Source: Alphaproteobacteria bacterium (GTDB lineage: Bacteria; Pseudomonadota; Alphaproteobacteria; SMXQ01). Taken from it: a DNA stretch of 64,000 bases. The notes under the pieces are model-generated. The model saw only the letters and a program-made list of their open reading frames with translations. It ran no database searches and was not told where the DNA came from. How positions within the stretch are numbered: position 1 is the first letter of the stretch; every line of letters begins with the position of its first letter. This document shows positions 37,865-46,928 of this stretch, in pieces. Made by a program: the position numbers and the translations under genes. The stretch spans positions 1-64,000 of the forward strand of contig WHSO01000002.1 of the NCBI GenBank assembly GCA_009380075.1, read 5' to 3'.

Positions 37865-39028
37865 ATGAACGATCGAGACGGCTCAGGACTTCTCCCCCCC
37901 GGGATGAACGATATCCTGCCGCCCGAGGCGGCCTTCGAGACGGCGACCGTCAACCGCCTGCTGCGGGTGTTCCGCAGCCACGGCTATGCCCAGGTCAAGC
38001 CGCCGCTGGTGGAGTTCGAGCAGAGCCTGCTGGACGGCGCGGGCGCGGCGATGACCCACCAGACCTTCCGCCTGATGGACCCGATGAGCCACGCCATGCT
38101 CGGGCTCCGCGCCGACATGACGCTCCAGGTGGCGCGCATCGCCACGACGCGCCTCGCCCACGAGCCGCGGCCGCTGCGCCTGTGCTACGCGGGGCAGGTG
38201 CTCCAGGTCTCGGGCAGCCAGATGCGGTCCGAGCACCAGATCGGCCAGGCCGGGGTCGAGCTGATCGGTTCCGCCAGGGCGCGCGCCGACGCCGAGGTCA
38301 TCGCGCTGGCCCATGAGGCGCTCGCCGCCATCGGCGTCGAGGGGCTGTCGGTGGACCTCAACATCCCGACCCTGGTGCCCGCGATCACCCGTGCGCTCGG
38401 CCTCGGCGAGGACGAGGGGCGGGAGATGCGCGCCGCGCTGGACCGCAAGGACGCGGGCGCCATCGCCGCCTTCGGCAACGGCGCCTCGGACCTGCTGGCG
38501 CGGCTGATCAAGCTGGCGGGGCCCGCCGACGGCGCGCTCGAGGCGCTGGGTACCCTGACCCTGCCGCCCGAGGCCGCGTCCGCCTGCGCCGGGCTAGCGG
38601 AGACGGTGGCGCTCCTGCGCACCATCAGTCCGGACATCCGCCTCACCGTCGATCCGGTCGAGAACCGCGGCTTCGAGTACCATACCGGCGTCAGCTTCGT
38701 GTTGTTCGCGCTGGGTGCGCGCGGCGAGCTGGGCCGCGGCGGCCGCTACCTCGAGGGCGGCCCCGGCGTGCCCAACGGCGCCGAGCCGGCGACCGGGTTC
38801 ACGCTGTTCATGGATACCGTGATCGGCGCCCTGCCCGAAGCGCGCATGCCGGAGCGCGTGTTCGTGCCGCTGGAGGCGGGCGTGGCGGCTATCGCCAGGC
38901 TGCAGGGCGAGGGCTGGATCACCGTCGCAGGGCTGGAGCCGGTGACGGACGCGACGGCGGAGGCGGCCCGGCTCGGCTGCACCCATGTCTTCACCGGCGG
39001 CAAGGCCGTCGCCGTCACGAGCGCATAG
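37865..39028 (+). CDS. hisZ: ATP phosphoribosyltransferase regulatory subunit HisZ
   Basis: 387 residues, class II tRNA-synthetase-like but non-synthetase. Start GLLPPGMNDILPPEAAFE; motif 2-like RLCYAGQVLQVSGSQMRSEHQIGQAGVELIG; C-terminal ENRGFEYHTGVSFVLFALG, RGGRYLEGG. HisZ pairs with short HisG to make the first enzyme of histidine synthesis. It lacks the anticodon domain of HisS. The 116-base gap to serA and 9-base gap to purA fit the known serA–hisZ–purA order. Confidence 0.93.
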   Translation: MNDRDGSGLLPPGMNDILPPEAAFETATVNRLLRVFRSHGYAQVKPPLVEFEQSLLDGAGAAMTHQTFRLMDPMSHAMLGLRADMTLQVARIATTRLAHEPRPLRLCYAGQVLQVSGSQMRSEHQIGQAGVELIGSARARADAEVIALAHEALAAIGVEGLSVDLNIPTLVPAITRALGLGEDEGREMRAALDRKDAGAIAAFGNGASDLLARLIKLAGPADGALEALGTLTLPPEAASACAGLAETVALLRTISPDIRLTVDPVENRGFEYHTGVSFVLFALGARGELGRGGRYLEGGPGVPNGAEPATGFTLFMDTVIGALPEARMPERVFVPLEAGVAAIARLQGEGWITVAGLEPVTDATAEAARLGCTHVFTGGKAVAVTSA

Positions 39029-39037
39029 GGGATCGGG

Positions 39038-40330
<1,293 letters not shown>

Positions 40331-40386
40331 GGCCCTTCGCGGACTGAAACGGGCCGGGGCGCTACGGCGTTGCCTTACCTTTGAAA

Positions 40387-40450
40387 CGTCATGCCCCGCG
40401 CAGGCGGGGCATCCATGCGATGGATCGCCCGGCTAAACCGGGCGATGACG
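40387..40450 (+). repeat. Bipartite intergenic palindromic repeat, copy 6
   Basis: CGTCATGCCCCGCGCAGGCGGGGCATCC…GGATCGCCCGGCTAAACCGGGCGATGACG, the short standard form, preceded by TTTGAAA. It lies between the convergent ends of purA and rpoH and may work as a bidirectional transcription end. Confidence 0.86.
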
Positions 40451-40471
40451 ATTCCGTAAAGTGAGTCAGCT

Positions 40472-41374
40472 TCAGGACGCGGCGCGCGCCAGGACCTCGC
40501 CATCGACGACGGCGTTCTTCATCGACTTCTGGAGCTTTTCGAAGGCCCGGGCCTCGATCTGGCGCACCCGTTCGCGCGAGATTCCGTACTGCTGGCTCAG
40601 GTCTTCCAGCGTCGACGGCTCGTCCTTGAGGCGCCGTTCGGTCAGGATGTGGCGCTCGCGCTCGGTCAGGTTGCCCATGGCCGAGGTCAGCAGCTGGTGG
40701 CGCTGCTGGTACTCCTCGCGCTCGCCCATCACCGTTTCCTGGCTGTCGGAATCGTCGGCGAGCCAGTCCTGCCATTCGCCGCCGTCGCTGTCGCTGCGGA
40801 TCGGCGCGTTGAGCGAATGGTCATGGGCGGCGAGGCGCCGGTTCATGGTGATGACATCGTCCTCGGTCACGTCGAGGCGCTCAGCGATCTGCTTCACCTT
40901 TTCGGGCGGCAGGTCGCCGTCCTCGATCGCCTTCATCTGGCCCTTGATCTTGCGCAGGTTGAAGAACAGCTTCTTCTGCGCCGCCGTGGTGCCGATCTTC
41001 ACCAGCGACCACGAGTGCAGGATGTATTCCTGGATCGAGGCGCGGATCCACCACATCGCATAGGTGGCGAGGCGGAAGCCGCGTTCGGGATCGAAGCGCT
41101 TGACCGCCTGCATCATGCCGACGTTGCCTTCGGAGATGAGCTCGCCGAGCGGCAGGCCGTAGCCGCGGTAGCCCATGGCGATCTTGGCGACCAGGCGCAG
41201 GTGGCTGGTCACCAGGCGGTGTGCGGCGTCGCTGTCGCCGTGCTCGCGCCAGCGCTTGGCGAGGATGTATTCCTCGTCCTTTTCCAGCATCGGAAAATTG
41301 CGGATCTCCCGCAGGTACCGCGACAGGTTCCCTTCAGGGGACAGGACGGGAAGACTGGGGGACTTGTTTGCCAT
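40472..41374 (-). CDS. rpoH: RNA polymerase heat-shock sigma factor RpoH (sigma-32)
   Basis: 300 residues. Region 2 is clear (NFPMLEKDEEYILAKRWREH, LVTSHLRLVAKIAMGYRGYGLPLGELISEGNVGMMQAV, RFDPERGFRLATYAMWWIRASIQEYIL), followed by the RpoH box (AAQKKLFFNLRKIKGQ) that distinguishes heat-shock sigmas, and region 4 (LTERERHILTERRLKDEPSTLEDLSQQYGISRERVRQIE). The Ser/Ala-rich C-terminal tail is short. It directs heat-shock genes; FtsH, also in this window, degrades it in other bacteria. Confidence 0.95.
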   Translation of the reverse strand: MANKSPSLPVLSPEGNLSRYLREIRNFPMLEKDEEYILAKRWREHGDSDAAHRLVTSHLRLVAKIAMGYRGYGLPLGELISEGNVGMMQAVKRFDPERGFRLATYAMWWIRASIQEYILHSWSLVKIGTTAAQKKLFFNLRKIKGQMKAIEDGDLPPEKVKQIAERLDVTEDDVITMNRRLAAHDHSLNAPIRSDSDGGEWQDWLADDSDSQETVMGEREEYQQRHQLLTSAMGNLTERERHILTERRLKDEPSTLEDLSQQYGISRERVRQIEARAFEKLQKSMKNAVVDGEVLARAAS

Positions 41375-41421
41375 TGGATCCTAACTCCCTCGGGGGCAGG
41401 GGCCCCCGTTACATGCCGCGG

Positions 41422-41427
41422 ATTATA
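41422..41427 (-). promoter_or_regulatory. Candidate −10 box of the rpoH promoter
   Basis: On the minus strand TATAAT lies about 48 bases upstream of the rpoH ATG, in an A+T-rich island of an otherwise GC-rich region. The −35 is not clear. A GGGGGCAGGGGCCCCC stem lies between it and the start codon. Confidence 0.45.
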
Positions 41428-41457
41428 CATTACTAAATCGGTCTGGTATAGAATTTA

Positions 41458-42423
41458 TTACACCTCCTCTAAGAAATTTATTAACTCCTTGAAATATGGC
41501 GGGAATACGGCGTCGAAGACCAGCATCTCCCCGATCGCCGGGTGCCGGAATCCGAGGCGGAAGGCGTGCAGCGCCTGGGTGGGGGCGGCGATTCCCGCGT
41601 CGCTCAGCAGCTTGCGGCGCCCGCCGTAGAGCGGATCGCCGATCACGGGATGGCCGATATGGGCCATGTGCACCCGGATCTGGTGAGTACGCCCGGTCTC
41701 GAGCCGGCATTCGACCCGGCTCGCCCGGGAGCCGATGCGCGCGAGGACGCGGTAGCGCGTCGCCGCCGCCCGCCCACCCGAACGCAGCACCGCCATCTTC
41801 TTGCGGTTGCGCGGGCTGCGGCCGATGTTGCCCTCGATCCGTCCCGCCGCCGGGTCCGGCACGCCCCACACCAGCGCGCCGTAGCGGCGCTCGATGGTGC
41901 GCGCGGCGAACTGGGCCACCAGGCTTTCGTGGGCGGCCGCGGTCTTCGCTGCGACCATGACCCCGGAGGTATCCTTGTCGAGGCGGTGGACGATGCCGGG
42001 CCGGGCGACGCCACCGATGCCGGTCAGGCCGGCGCCGCAGTGATGGATCAGCGCGTTGACCAGGGTCCGGTCGGGATTGCCGGGCGCCGGATGGACGACG
42101 AGCCCGGCCGGCTTGTCGATGACGATGACATGGGCGTCCTCGTACAGGATGGTGAGCGCGATGTCCTGCGCCGCGGGTACGGCGGGCGCCGCCGGCGGCA
42201 CGGCGATGCGGTAGCTGGTGCCCGGTTTGACCGCCCGGGACGGGTCCTTTATCGTCTCGCCGTCGGCGGAGACGGCCCCTGCGACGATCAGCGCCTTGAG
42301 GCGCGAGCGCGACAGCGCCGGCACGCGCGCCGCCAGGAACGCATCGAGCCGGCCGCGGTCGGCCGCTTCCGCCGCCACGGTGTGGGTCTCGGGCGCGGCA
42401 ATCTCATGGGCTCGGCCGGTCAT
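41458..42423 (-). CDS. rluD: RluA/RluD family pseudouridine synthase
   Basis: About 321 residues from ATG 42423. An N-terminal S4 RNA-binding domain (RLDAFLAARVPALSRSRLKALIVAGAVSADGE) is followed by the catalytic domain with GIVHRLDKDTSGVMVAAK (catalytic Asp near residue 145), LETGRTHQIRVHMAHIGHPVIGDPLYGG and LHAFRLGFRHP. This is the RluD type, which modifies 23S rRNA helix 69; the exact site is inferred. A longer reading to 42663 crosses the divergent gene at 42446. The two genes start back to back, 22 bases apart. Confidence 0.9.
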   Translation of the reverse strand: MTGRAHEIAAPETHTVAAEAADRGRLDAFLAARVPALSRSRLKALIVAGAVSADGETIKDPSRAVKPGTSYRIAVPPAAPAVPAAQDIALTILYEDAHVIVIDKPAGLVVHPAPGNPDRTLVNALIHHCGAGLTGIGGVARPGIVHRLDKDTSGVMVAAKTAAAHESLVAQFAARTIERRYGALVWGVPDPAAGRIEGNIGRSPRNRKKMAVLRSGGRAAATRYRVLARIGSRASRVECRLETGRTHQIRVHMAHIGHPVIGDPLYGGRRKLLSDAGIAAPTQALHAFRLGFRHPAIGEMLVFDAVFPPYFKELINFLEEV

Positions 42424-42445
42424 GGCGTGGAGAGTGGACAAAAAC

Positions 42446-42772
42446 ATGGGCGCGCTCAAGACCCTGGTCGTCGTCATGGGCGTCGCCATCCTGACCGGCG
42501 CCAGCGTCCTCGTCACCCTGATCGTCGAGCGCGGCCGCCGGCTTGCCGCCGGGCCGCCCGTGGAGCAGGCGGTGGCCCCCGTACCTTCCGAGGTCCGCGC
42601 GCACAGGCTGGCCCTGCCGGCGGGGGCGCGGGTGGTCGAGAGCCGGCTCGACGGCGGTCGCATCCTGCTGCGCGCGGCGCTGGCGGGGGGCGGGGAGGCG
42701 CTGTTCGTGTTCGACGCCGCGAGCGGGCGGCTGGTCGCGCGCTACGCCCTCACCGCCGAAGGCGGCCCGTGA
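42446..42772 (+). CDS. DUF6476-like single-pass membrane protein
   Basis: 108 residues. A membrane helix (about 4–25, LKTLVVVMGVAILTGASVLVTLIV) is followed by a small beta-rich periplasmic part (LALPAGARVVESRLDGGRILLRAAL…LFVFDAASGRLVARYAL). It resembles the short DUF6476-type proteins found next to RluD-like genes in alphaproteobacteria. Divergent from rluD and overlapping the following M67 gene by 4 bases (GTGA). Function unknown. Confidence 0.75.
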   Translation: MGALKTLVVVMGVAILTGASVLVTLIVERGRRLAAGPPVEQAVAPVPSEVRAHRLALPAGARVVESRLDGGRILLRAALAGGGEALFVFDAASGRLVARYALTAEGGP

Positions 42773-43221
42773 CTCCTGTCTTGACCCGCATCGCGATTCC
42801 CGCCCGCGTCCTCGCCGGGATCGCGGCCCGCGCCGCGGCGGCCTGGCCCGACGAATGCTGCGGGCTCCTCCTCGGCCGGCGCGACGGCGGCGCCTGTATC
42901 ATTGCCGAAGCCGTCGCTGCCGACAATGTCGCCGATGATCCGGCCCGCCGCTTCGAGGTCGACCCCCACGCCCTGCTCGCCACCCATCGGCGCGCCCGCG
43001 AATCGGGGGTGGAGCTCCTCGGCCCCTACCATTCCCATCCCGACGGCGCGGCGGTCCCCTCGGCGACGGACCGTGCCCGGGCCGAAGCCGCGGCGGCGGC
43101 GGGGGAGGCGTGGCTGATCGTCCCGGCGACCCGGGACGGGGCCGGCGCGGCGCGCGCCTTCATCTTCGACGGGAAGGCGTTCACCGAGGCCGCCCTCGTC
43201 GTCACGCCAGACGGGGCGTAA
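42769..43221 (+). CDS. M67/JAMM family metallopeptidase
   Basis: 150 residues from a GTG start coupled to the previous gene. The JAMM zinc site is complete: Glu29 in PDECCGLLLGRR, H88-S-H90 in GPYHSHPDG and Asp101 in VPSATDRA. Bacterial members cleave isopeptide or C-terminal extensions, for example from sulfur-carrier proteins; no ThiS/MoaD partner is adjacent here, so the substrate is unknown. Confidence 0.87.
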   Translation: MTPVLTRIAIPARVLAGIAARAAAAWPDECCGLLLGRRDGGACIIAEAVAADNVADDPARRFEVDPHALLATHRRARESGVELLGPYHSHPDGAAVPSATDRARAEAAAAAGEAWLIVPATRDGAGAARAFIFDGKAFTEAALVVTPDGA

Positions 43222-43251
43222 AAAAAGAGGGGCGGCTCAACCGACCGCCCC
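43222..43251 (-). terminator. Rho-independent terminator, minus strand (possibly shared by convergent genes)
   Basis: GGGGCGG (43229–43235) pairs with CCGCCCC (43245–43251) across a 9-base loop; on the minus strand the stem is followed by TCTTTTTTT. It would end transcripts of the third Bug gene coming from the right, past the palindromic repeat, right at the stop of the M67 gene. Confidence 0.7.
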
Positions 43252-43265
43252 AGAACCTCGCCAAT

Positions 43266-43362
43266 TCGTCATCGCCCGGCCCCAATCAAGTCGGGGATCT
43301 CCGGGCGATTCACCAGATGGATGCGTCGCAGGTGGATGCCCCGCCTCCGCGGGGCATGACGT
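43266..43362 (-). repeat. Bipartite intergenic palindromic repeat, copy 7
   Basis: Reverse orientation: CGTCATCGCCCGGCCCC… and CCGGGCGATTCACCA, then GGATGCCCCGCCTCCGCGGGGCATGACG, followed by TTTCAGTGCTGA. The centre has an extra insert (GATGGATGCGTCGCAGGTG). It lies between the convergent M67 and Bug genes. Confidence 0.83.
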
Positions 43363-43386
43363 TTCAGTGCTGAAACACCTCCCGCG

Positions 43387-44427
43387 CTACTTGATCGCGT
43401 CGGCGGCCTTCTTGATCAGCGCCGGCGGGGTCTTGTACACCGCGGCGACGATGGCATCGGCTTCCTCGCCCGACACCGGGCCGACGATGGTGCGCTTGGA
43501 CTTCTCGGCATCGGCCAGGAACGCCTTGTCCTTGAGCACCGCCATCATCGCCGTGCGCAGAGCCTTGAGCCGGTCGGCCGGCACCTGGCGCGACACCACG
43601 AAGGGGCGGAAGATGTCGTTGATCGCCAGCACCACGCCGAGCACCTTCTTCTGTTCGTCGGTCTTGGCGAGGTCGATGATGAACGGCGCGTCCACGCCCT
43701 CGGGCGCCAGCTTGGAGTTGCGGTGGGTGACGTTGATCAGCTTGCCCTTGATCCAGTTGCTCGGGATCGATTCGTAGGAGCCGCAATCGCCGTCGAGCTC
43801 GCCGCGCTCGATGGCGAGGCGCTGCTCGGCCGAGCCGGGATAGCCGATGATCTGCTTCACCTTGATGCCGAAGACGTTGCGGATCAGCGCGCCGTCGAGG
43901 TAGGAGCCCGAGGTCTTGGACGTGGCGCCCAGCGTGACCTGCGGGCGCTTGACCAGGTCGTCCCAGGTCTTGATGCCGGTCTTGTGCCACATGTAGCACA
44001 CCCGCATGTCCGACGAGATCGAGCCGAGGAAGGCGACGTCGGTGAAACGGATCTTGACCTTGTCCGGGTCGGTCAGCGACTTGAGCACGTTGCCGGCGTT
44101 GAAATGCACCATCACCGTGCCGTCGCCGGGCTGCGCCTTGAGCGACTGCACCGCCTTGAGGCCCGACGCGCCGGGCAGGTTGTTGACGACGAGGCTGGGC
44201 TTGCCGGGGATGTGGTTGCCGATATGGCGCGCGATCAGGCGGCCGTAGGCGTCGAAGCCGCCGCCCGGCGAGAAGCCGACGACGACCTTGACGGTCTTGC
44301 CCTTGTAGAAGCCGGCGACGTCGGCCCGGGCAGGCCCGGCCGGGAACGAGACGGCGAGCGCGGTGGCGGCGACGGCGAGGGCGGCGAGGCCGAGGGCCGG
44401 CGCGGCGGCGCGAAGGGGATGGGACAT
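43387..44427 (-). CDS. Tripartite tricarboxylate transporter (Bug/TctC) solute-binding protein
   Basis: 346 residues, the standard family length without the tail seen on the 1.3 and 3.2 kb genes. Signal peptide about residues 1–35 (hydrophobic LGLAALAVAATALAVSF, cleaved near ARA-D); YKGKTVKVVVGFSPGGGFDAYGRLIARHIGNHIPGKPSLVVNNLPGASG is the classic start of the mature receptor. The Ser-Gly-Tyr region (TSKTSGSYLDGAL, IIGYPGSAEQRLAIERGELDG) lines the carboxylate site in known members. It is an orphan receptor with no TctAB beside it. Confidence 0.9.
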   Translation of the reverse strand: MSHPLRAAAPALGLAALAVAATALAVSFPAGPARADVAGFYKGKTVKVVVGFSPGGGFDAYGRLIARHIGNHIPGKPSLVVNNLPGASGLKAVQSLKAQPGDGTVMVHFNAGNVLKSLTDPDKVKIRFTDVAFLGSISSDMRVCYMWHKTGIKTWDDLVKRPQVTLGATSKTSGSYLDGALIRNVFGIKVKQIIGYPGSAEQRLAIERGELDGDCGSYESIPSNWIKGKLINVTHRNSKLAPEGVDAPFIIDLAKTDEQKKVLGVVLAINDIFRPFVVSRQVPADRLKALRTAMMAVLKDKAFLADAEKSKRTIVGPVSGEEADAIVAAVYKTPPALIKKAADAIK

Positions 44428-44522
44428 GGGTTCGGATCTCCTTGTGGTGAAGCCTTGGCGTTCAGGTTATTTCCTGGTGCGCTCCGCGGCGATGCGCGGC
44501 TCCCCTGTCGGATGTTCTTATC

Positions 44523-44545
44523 GTTATCCTGGTGGCGATGATAAC
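44523..44545 (-). promoter_or_regulatory. Possible operator upstream of the third Bug gene
   Basis: GTTATC (44523–44528) and GATAAC (44540–44545) are perfect inverted half-sites 11 bases apart, about 95 bases upstream of the start of the minus-strand Bug gene, in the 296-base spacer before tRNA-Glu. Half-sites of this size fit a dimeric repressor. No dedicated regulator gene is adjacent. The rest of the spacer is GC-rich with nothing recognisable. Confidence 0.35.
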
Positions 44546-44723
44546 AAGCCCGGCGCGGAGGACCAAGGACTGCCGTCGCCGCGCGGCCGAAAGGCCCGGA
44601 TTCCGGGCTCCGGCGCCGTCCCGGGCCGGGCCGGGCCGCCCGCCGCCGCGCCGCCCTTTGCCCTTGATCGCCGGGCGGCGAACCGCTAGATATCGCCTCC
44701 CGGCCCGCGCGCCGGACGCCACG

Positions 44724-44799
44724 GTCCCCTTCGTCTAGTGGCCTAGGACTTCGCCCTCTCACGGCGGCAACAGGGGTTCGAATCCCCTAGGGGACGCCA
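44724..44799 (+). tRNA. tRNA-Glu (anticodon CTC)
   Basis: A full cloverleaf: acceptor GTCCCCT/AGGGGAC, D-arm GTCTAGTGGCCTAGGAC, anticodon arm TCGCC-CTCTCAC-GGCGG with anticodon CTC (codon GAG), T-arm CAGGGG-TTCGAAT-CCCCTA-type, and an encoded CCA at 44797–44799. Its 3' part is the attachment site of the integrative element that follows; the element restores the gene exactly, so the tRNA stays functional. Confidence 0.95.
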
Positions 44800-44801
44800 A
44801 T
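44756..44801 (+). repeat. attL: 46-bp attachment repeat inside tRNA-Glu
   Basis: From CTCTCACGGC in the anticodon loop to GCCAAT just past the CCA end, 46 bases match without a mismatch the copy at 54395–54440. A direct repeat of a tRNA 3' end with an integrase gene beside one copy is the standard mark of tRNA-targeted integration. Confidence 0.95.
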
Positions 44802-44880
44802 AAAATCAATGACTTGGCAATCTGTACGCCCGGCGTAGCTAACAGATATCAAATATCCCACCGCACGGAGGACCGTTCCC

Positions 44881-45348
44881 GTGGACACCAAAGCGAAACC
44901 CGAAAAGAAGCGGCGCTCGGGCATCCCAACCGGGAACGCGGGCGAGTATTTCGTCATGGGGGAGCTGCTGCGGCGCGGCTATGACGCCCAGCTGGCCGAC
45001 CGCAACACCAAGGGCTACGACCTGCTGGTCGGGCGCGCGGGCGACGGCCTTGATATGCGGCGCGTCCAGGTCAAGACCGTGCGCGCGCCGCCGTGGTACG
45101 TGCGCCGCGCTGACTTCACCGATCTGCCGGACCAGGTGACCGTCTACGTCATCATCGGTAAGGAGGACGCGAAGAAGCCTGTGCGGTACTTCATCGCGCG
45201 CAACGGCGACGTGGCCGAGCGGGTGACTGTCCCGGCGACCGGCAATTGGCCCGCGAACGGCTTCATGAGCCAGCGCGCCGTGATGGACTTCGCGGACAAC
45301 TGGGCGGCCTTGGATGCACCGGAACCCCGCCGCAAGCGCCGCGGATGA
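44881..45348 (+). CDS. PD-(D/E)XK-like nuclease (group I intron-associated endonuclease type)
   Basis: 155 residues from a GTG with GGAGG upstream. The N-terminal half shows a restriction-endonuclease-like core: Glu22 in GNAGEYFVMGELLRRGYDAQ, Asp47 in TKGYDLLV and the Q63-x-K65 of RVQVKTVRAPPW. Related proteins are called group I intron-associated PD-(D/E)XK nucleases or hypothetical proteins on islands. It is the first gene after attL and reads away from the tRNA, opposite to the main cargo. Possible roles are element-encoded nuclease or defence; neither is shown. Confidence 0.68.
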   Translation: MDTKAKPEKKRRSGIPTGNAGEYFVMGELLRRGYDAQLADRNTKGYDLLVGRAGDGLDMRRVQVKTVRAPPWYVRRADFTDLPDQVTVYVIIGKEDAKKPVRYFIARNGDVAERVTVPATGNWPANGFMSQRAVMDFADNWAALDAPEPRRKRRG

Positions 45349-45401
45349 AACCCCTCCTCGCCCTCCTGCTCATGGGCGCCGGCGCGGCCGACTCGTTGAC
45401 G

Positions 45402-45596
45402 ATGGCAAAATCCAAAAAGCCAAAGACGCGGAAAAGAGACGAAAAAAGCCAGTCCGAAAGGTTCGTCGAAAAGGCAAAGGAACTTGGCGCAGACGAAAGC
45501 GCCGAGGCGTTTGAGCGTGCCTTCAAAAAGGTTGTTCCGACGAGGCCTTATGGGAGCCCCTCCGCCAAACGGCGCATGAAGGCCCGTGATGCGTAA
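45402..45596 (+). CDS. Short basic hypothetical protein
   Basis: 64 residues from ATG 45402 (MAKSKKPKTRKRDEK), Lys-rich at the start, then a helical ERFVEKAKELGADESAEAFERAFKKV segment that recurs in small proteins of mobile elements and chromosomes. An alternative ATG at 45345 overlaps the previous stop (ATGA) and would add a hydrophobic PLLALLLMGAGAADS leader of 19 residues. Function unknown. Its 3' end overlaps the end of the convergent HEPN-like gene by 49 bases. Confidence 0.55.
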   Translation: MAKSKKPKTRKRDEKSQSERFVEKAKELGADESAEAFERAFKKVVPTRPYGSPSAKRRMKARDA

Positions 45597-46315
45597 AGAA
45601 TTTCCTCCGCGATCTCCGGATTGAAATCGCTAGTCAACAACATCAGCTTACCTTGAGTATGACTGATCTTGTTGCGCCAAGCGTTCTTTAGTCCTTCGAC
45701 GGTGCCCCGCACCTGCTCAAGAAACGCGAAGTTCTGTTGCTCGAATTGCGTCCGATCTTGGTGTTTTTTCTTAATCACTTTATCGAGCGCGCCAGCAACT
45801 GCCGTCCAACCTGATTTCGGGTCGACCACCTGCAAAAACTTTCCAAGCTCAATCAGGCCAACTTCGATCACCTGCACGCTATGAAACACCGCGGCGGCGT
45901 ATCGAGAAAAGGCAAAGCATTTTCGCGCTTCCTCAATGTCCACAACCGAGTCCGGGAAGCGGGCAATAATTTTCTCCCATCCCTCGCGCGGATTGTTGTA
46001 GTAATTTGCTTCTTGGCTGCTCACCGAGAAGAATCGGGGCCCGGACATTTCGTCAATCATCCGTTCCTGGATTTCGACGACCAGTTCTCTAAATTTCTCA
46101 TATGAACAATCGGATTTGGAAAGAAGATTCACAATTTTTTTTGCGCTAGCTCTCGATGCGTCCAAGCCAAGTTCAATACAGTCCTGCTCAATATCATTGA
46201 AGATCGACTGCGCTGTTGTCTTTAGTTCACCTTGCCACCGTCCACGATGGTTTGTAATTGTGGTTTCCATCATCCGTATTGCGGTGAGAAATAAGTGAGG
46301 GCGAAAAAGCTTCAT
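45548..46315 (-). CDS. HEPN-like hypothetical protein (low GC)
   Basis: 255 residues from MKLFRPHLFLTAIRMMETT. Mostly helical. A helix with ARKCFAFSRYAAAVFHSVQVIEVGLIELGKFL resembles the first long helix of HEPN domains, and near residue 214 the sequence RNKISH gives the R-x4-H motif of HEPN ribonucleases, here in NAWRNKISHTQGKL. No nucleotidyltransferase (MNT) partner is beside it. The gene is much A+T-richer than the rest of the element, so it is likely a separate cargo gain. If the motif is active it could be an RNA-targeting abortive-infection gene; this is inference. Confidence 0.6.
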   Translation of the reverse strand: MKLFRPHLFLTAIRMMETTITNHRGRWQGELKTTAQSIFNDIEQDCIELGLDASRASAKKIVNLLSKSDCSYEKFRELVVEIQERMIDEMSGPRFFSVSSQEANYYNNPREGWEKIIARFPDSVVDIEEARKCFAFSRYAAAVFHSVQVIEVGLIELGKFLQVVDPKSGWTAVAGALDKVIKKKHQDRTQFEQQNFAFLEQVRGTVEGLKNAWRNKISHTQGKLMLLTSDFNPEIAEEILYASRAFMRRLAEGLP

Positions 46316-46487
46316 GATGTCCCACAGGCTCCATAGCCGGTGAGAACACAAAAGGCTGCGGGTATGTGCCGCGCTCCCGGCGGGGGTCATCATACACCCC
46401 CACTATCGGGGTGGGTACGGGAGATACAAAATGCGCCCCATGTCGTTTTCACGAACAGAAGCCGCCCGCGATGCCGGCCTGTCCGAC

Positions 46488-46928
46488 TCATAAAGCGCCC
46501 CATATGGCGGGCGATGCGACAAAGTATCCGATCACCAGCCGCTCGCGCGAATCGAAAAGATCATGGACGACGTCGTTGACAATCGCGGACGCATGTTGTC
46601 CGCCGCGCCTATGCGACTCAACGATGGCCACCACGCGCCTGCGGTCCGGGACGGGAGCGATGCCGAGAGGGATGCGCGGGGGCGCGGGTGCTCCCTGCCA
46701 GCGCCAGCCGAGGTCTTCCAGCATGGCGTACACGTGGTTGGCGGGACAGCCCTGCGTGGCGGTGAATACGCGGCAGTTGGCGCGGGCGAGTAGATGAGCG
46801 GCGACCGACGGGTAGGTGAACCCGAGTGCGCGCGCGATGGCGCGGGCCGCGCAGTCGCCGGTGCCGCGTGGCAAGTCGGGAGGCCTTCCCCCGTCGTCGT
46901 AGGCGTAACCGAGCATGGCGATCCTCAA
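46488..46928 (-). CDS. Predicted papain-like/C39-like cysteine peptidase-fold protein
   Basis: 146 residues. The layout suggests a small papain-like fold: Cys26 in RGTGDCAARAIARALGFTYPSV at the start of a helix, His112 in GGQHASAIVNDVV on a strand and Asp123/Asp126 in VVHDLFDSRE. Similar proteins occur in phages and mobile elements, sometimes as inactive relatives. No signal peptide is seen, so it should act inside the cell. It is separated from the rest of the operon by a 300-base spacer. Confidence 0.58.
   Translation of the reverse strand: MRIAMLGYAYDDGGRPPDLPRGTGDCAARAIARALGFTYPSVAAHLLARANCRVFTATQGCPANHVYAMLEDLGWRWQGAPAPPRIPLGIAPVPDRRRVVAIVESHRRGGQHASAIVNDVVHDLFDSRERLVIGYFVASPAIWGAL

Noticed and set aside
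43387-43999. Degenerate second copy of the Bug gene in another frame
   Set aside because: It is an out-of-frame reading of the intact Bug gene, not a separate relic.
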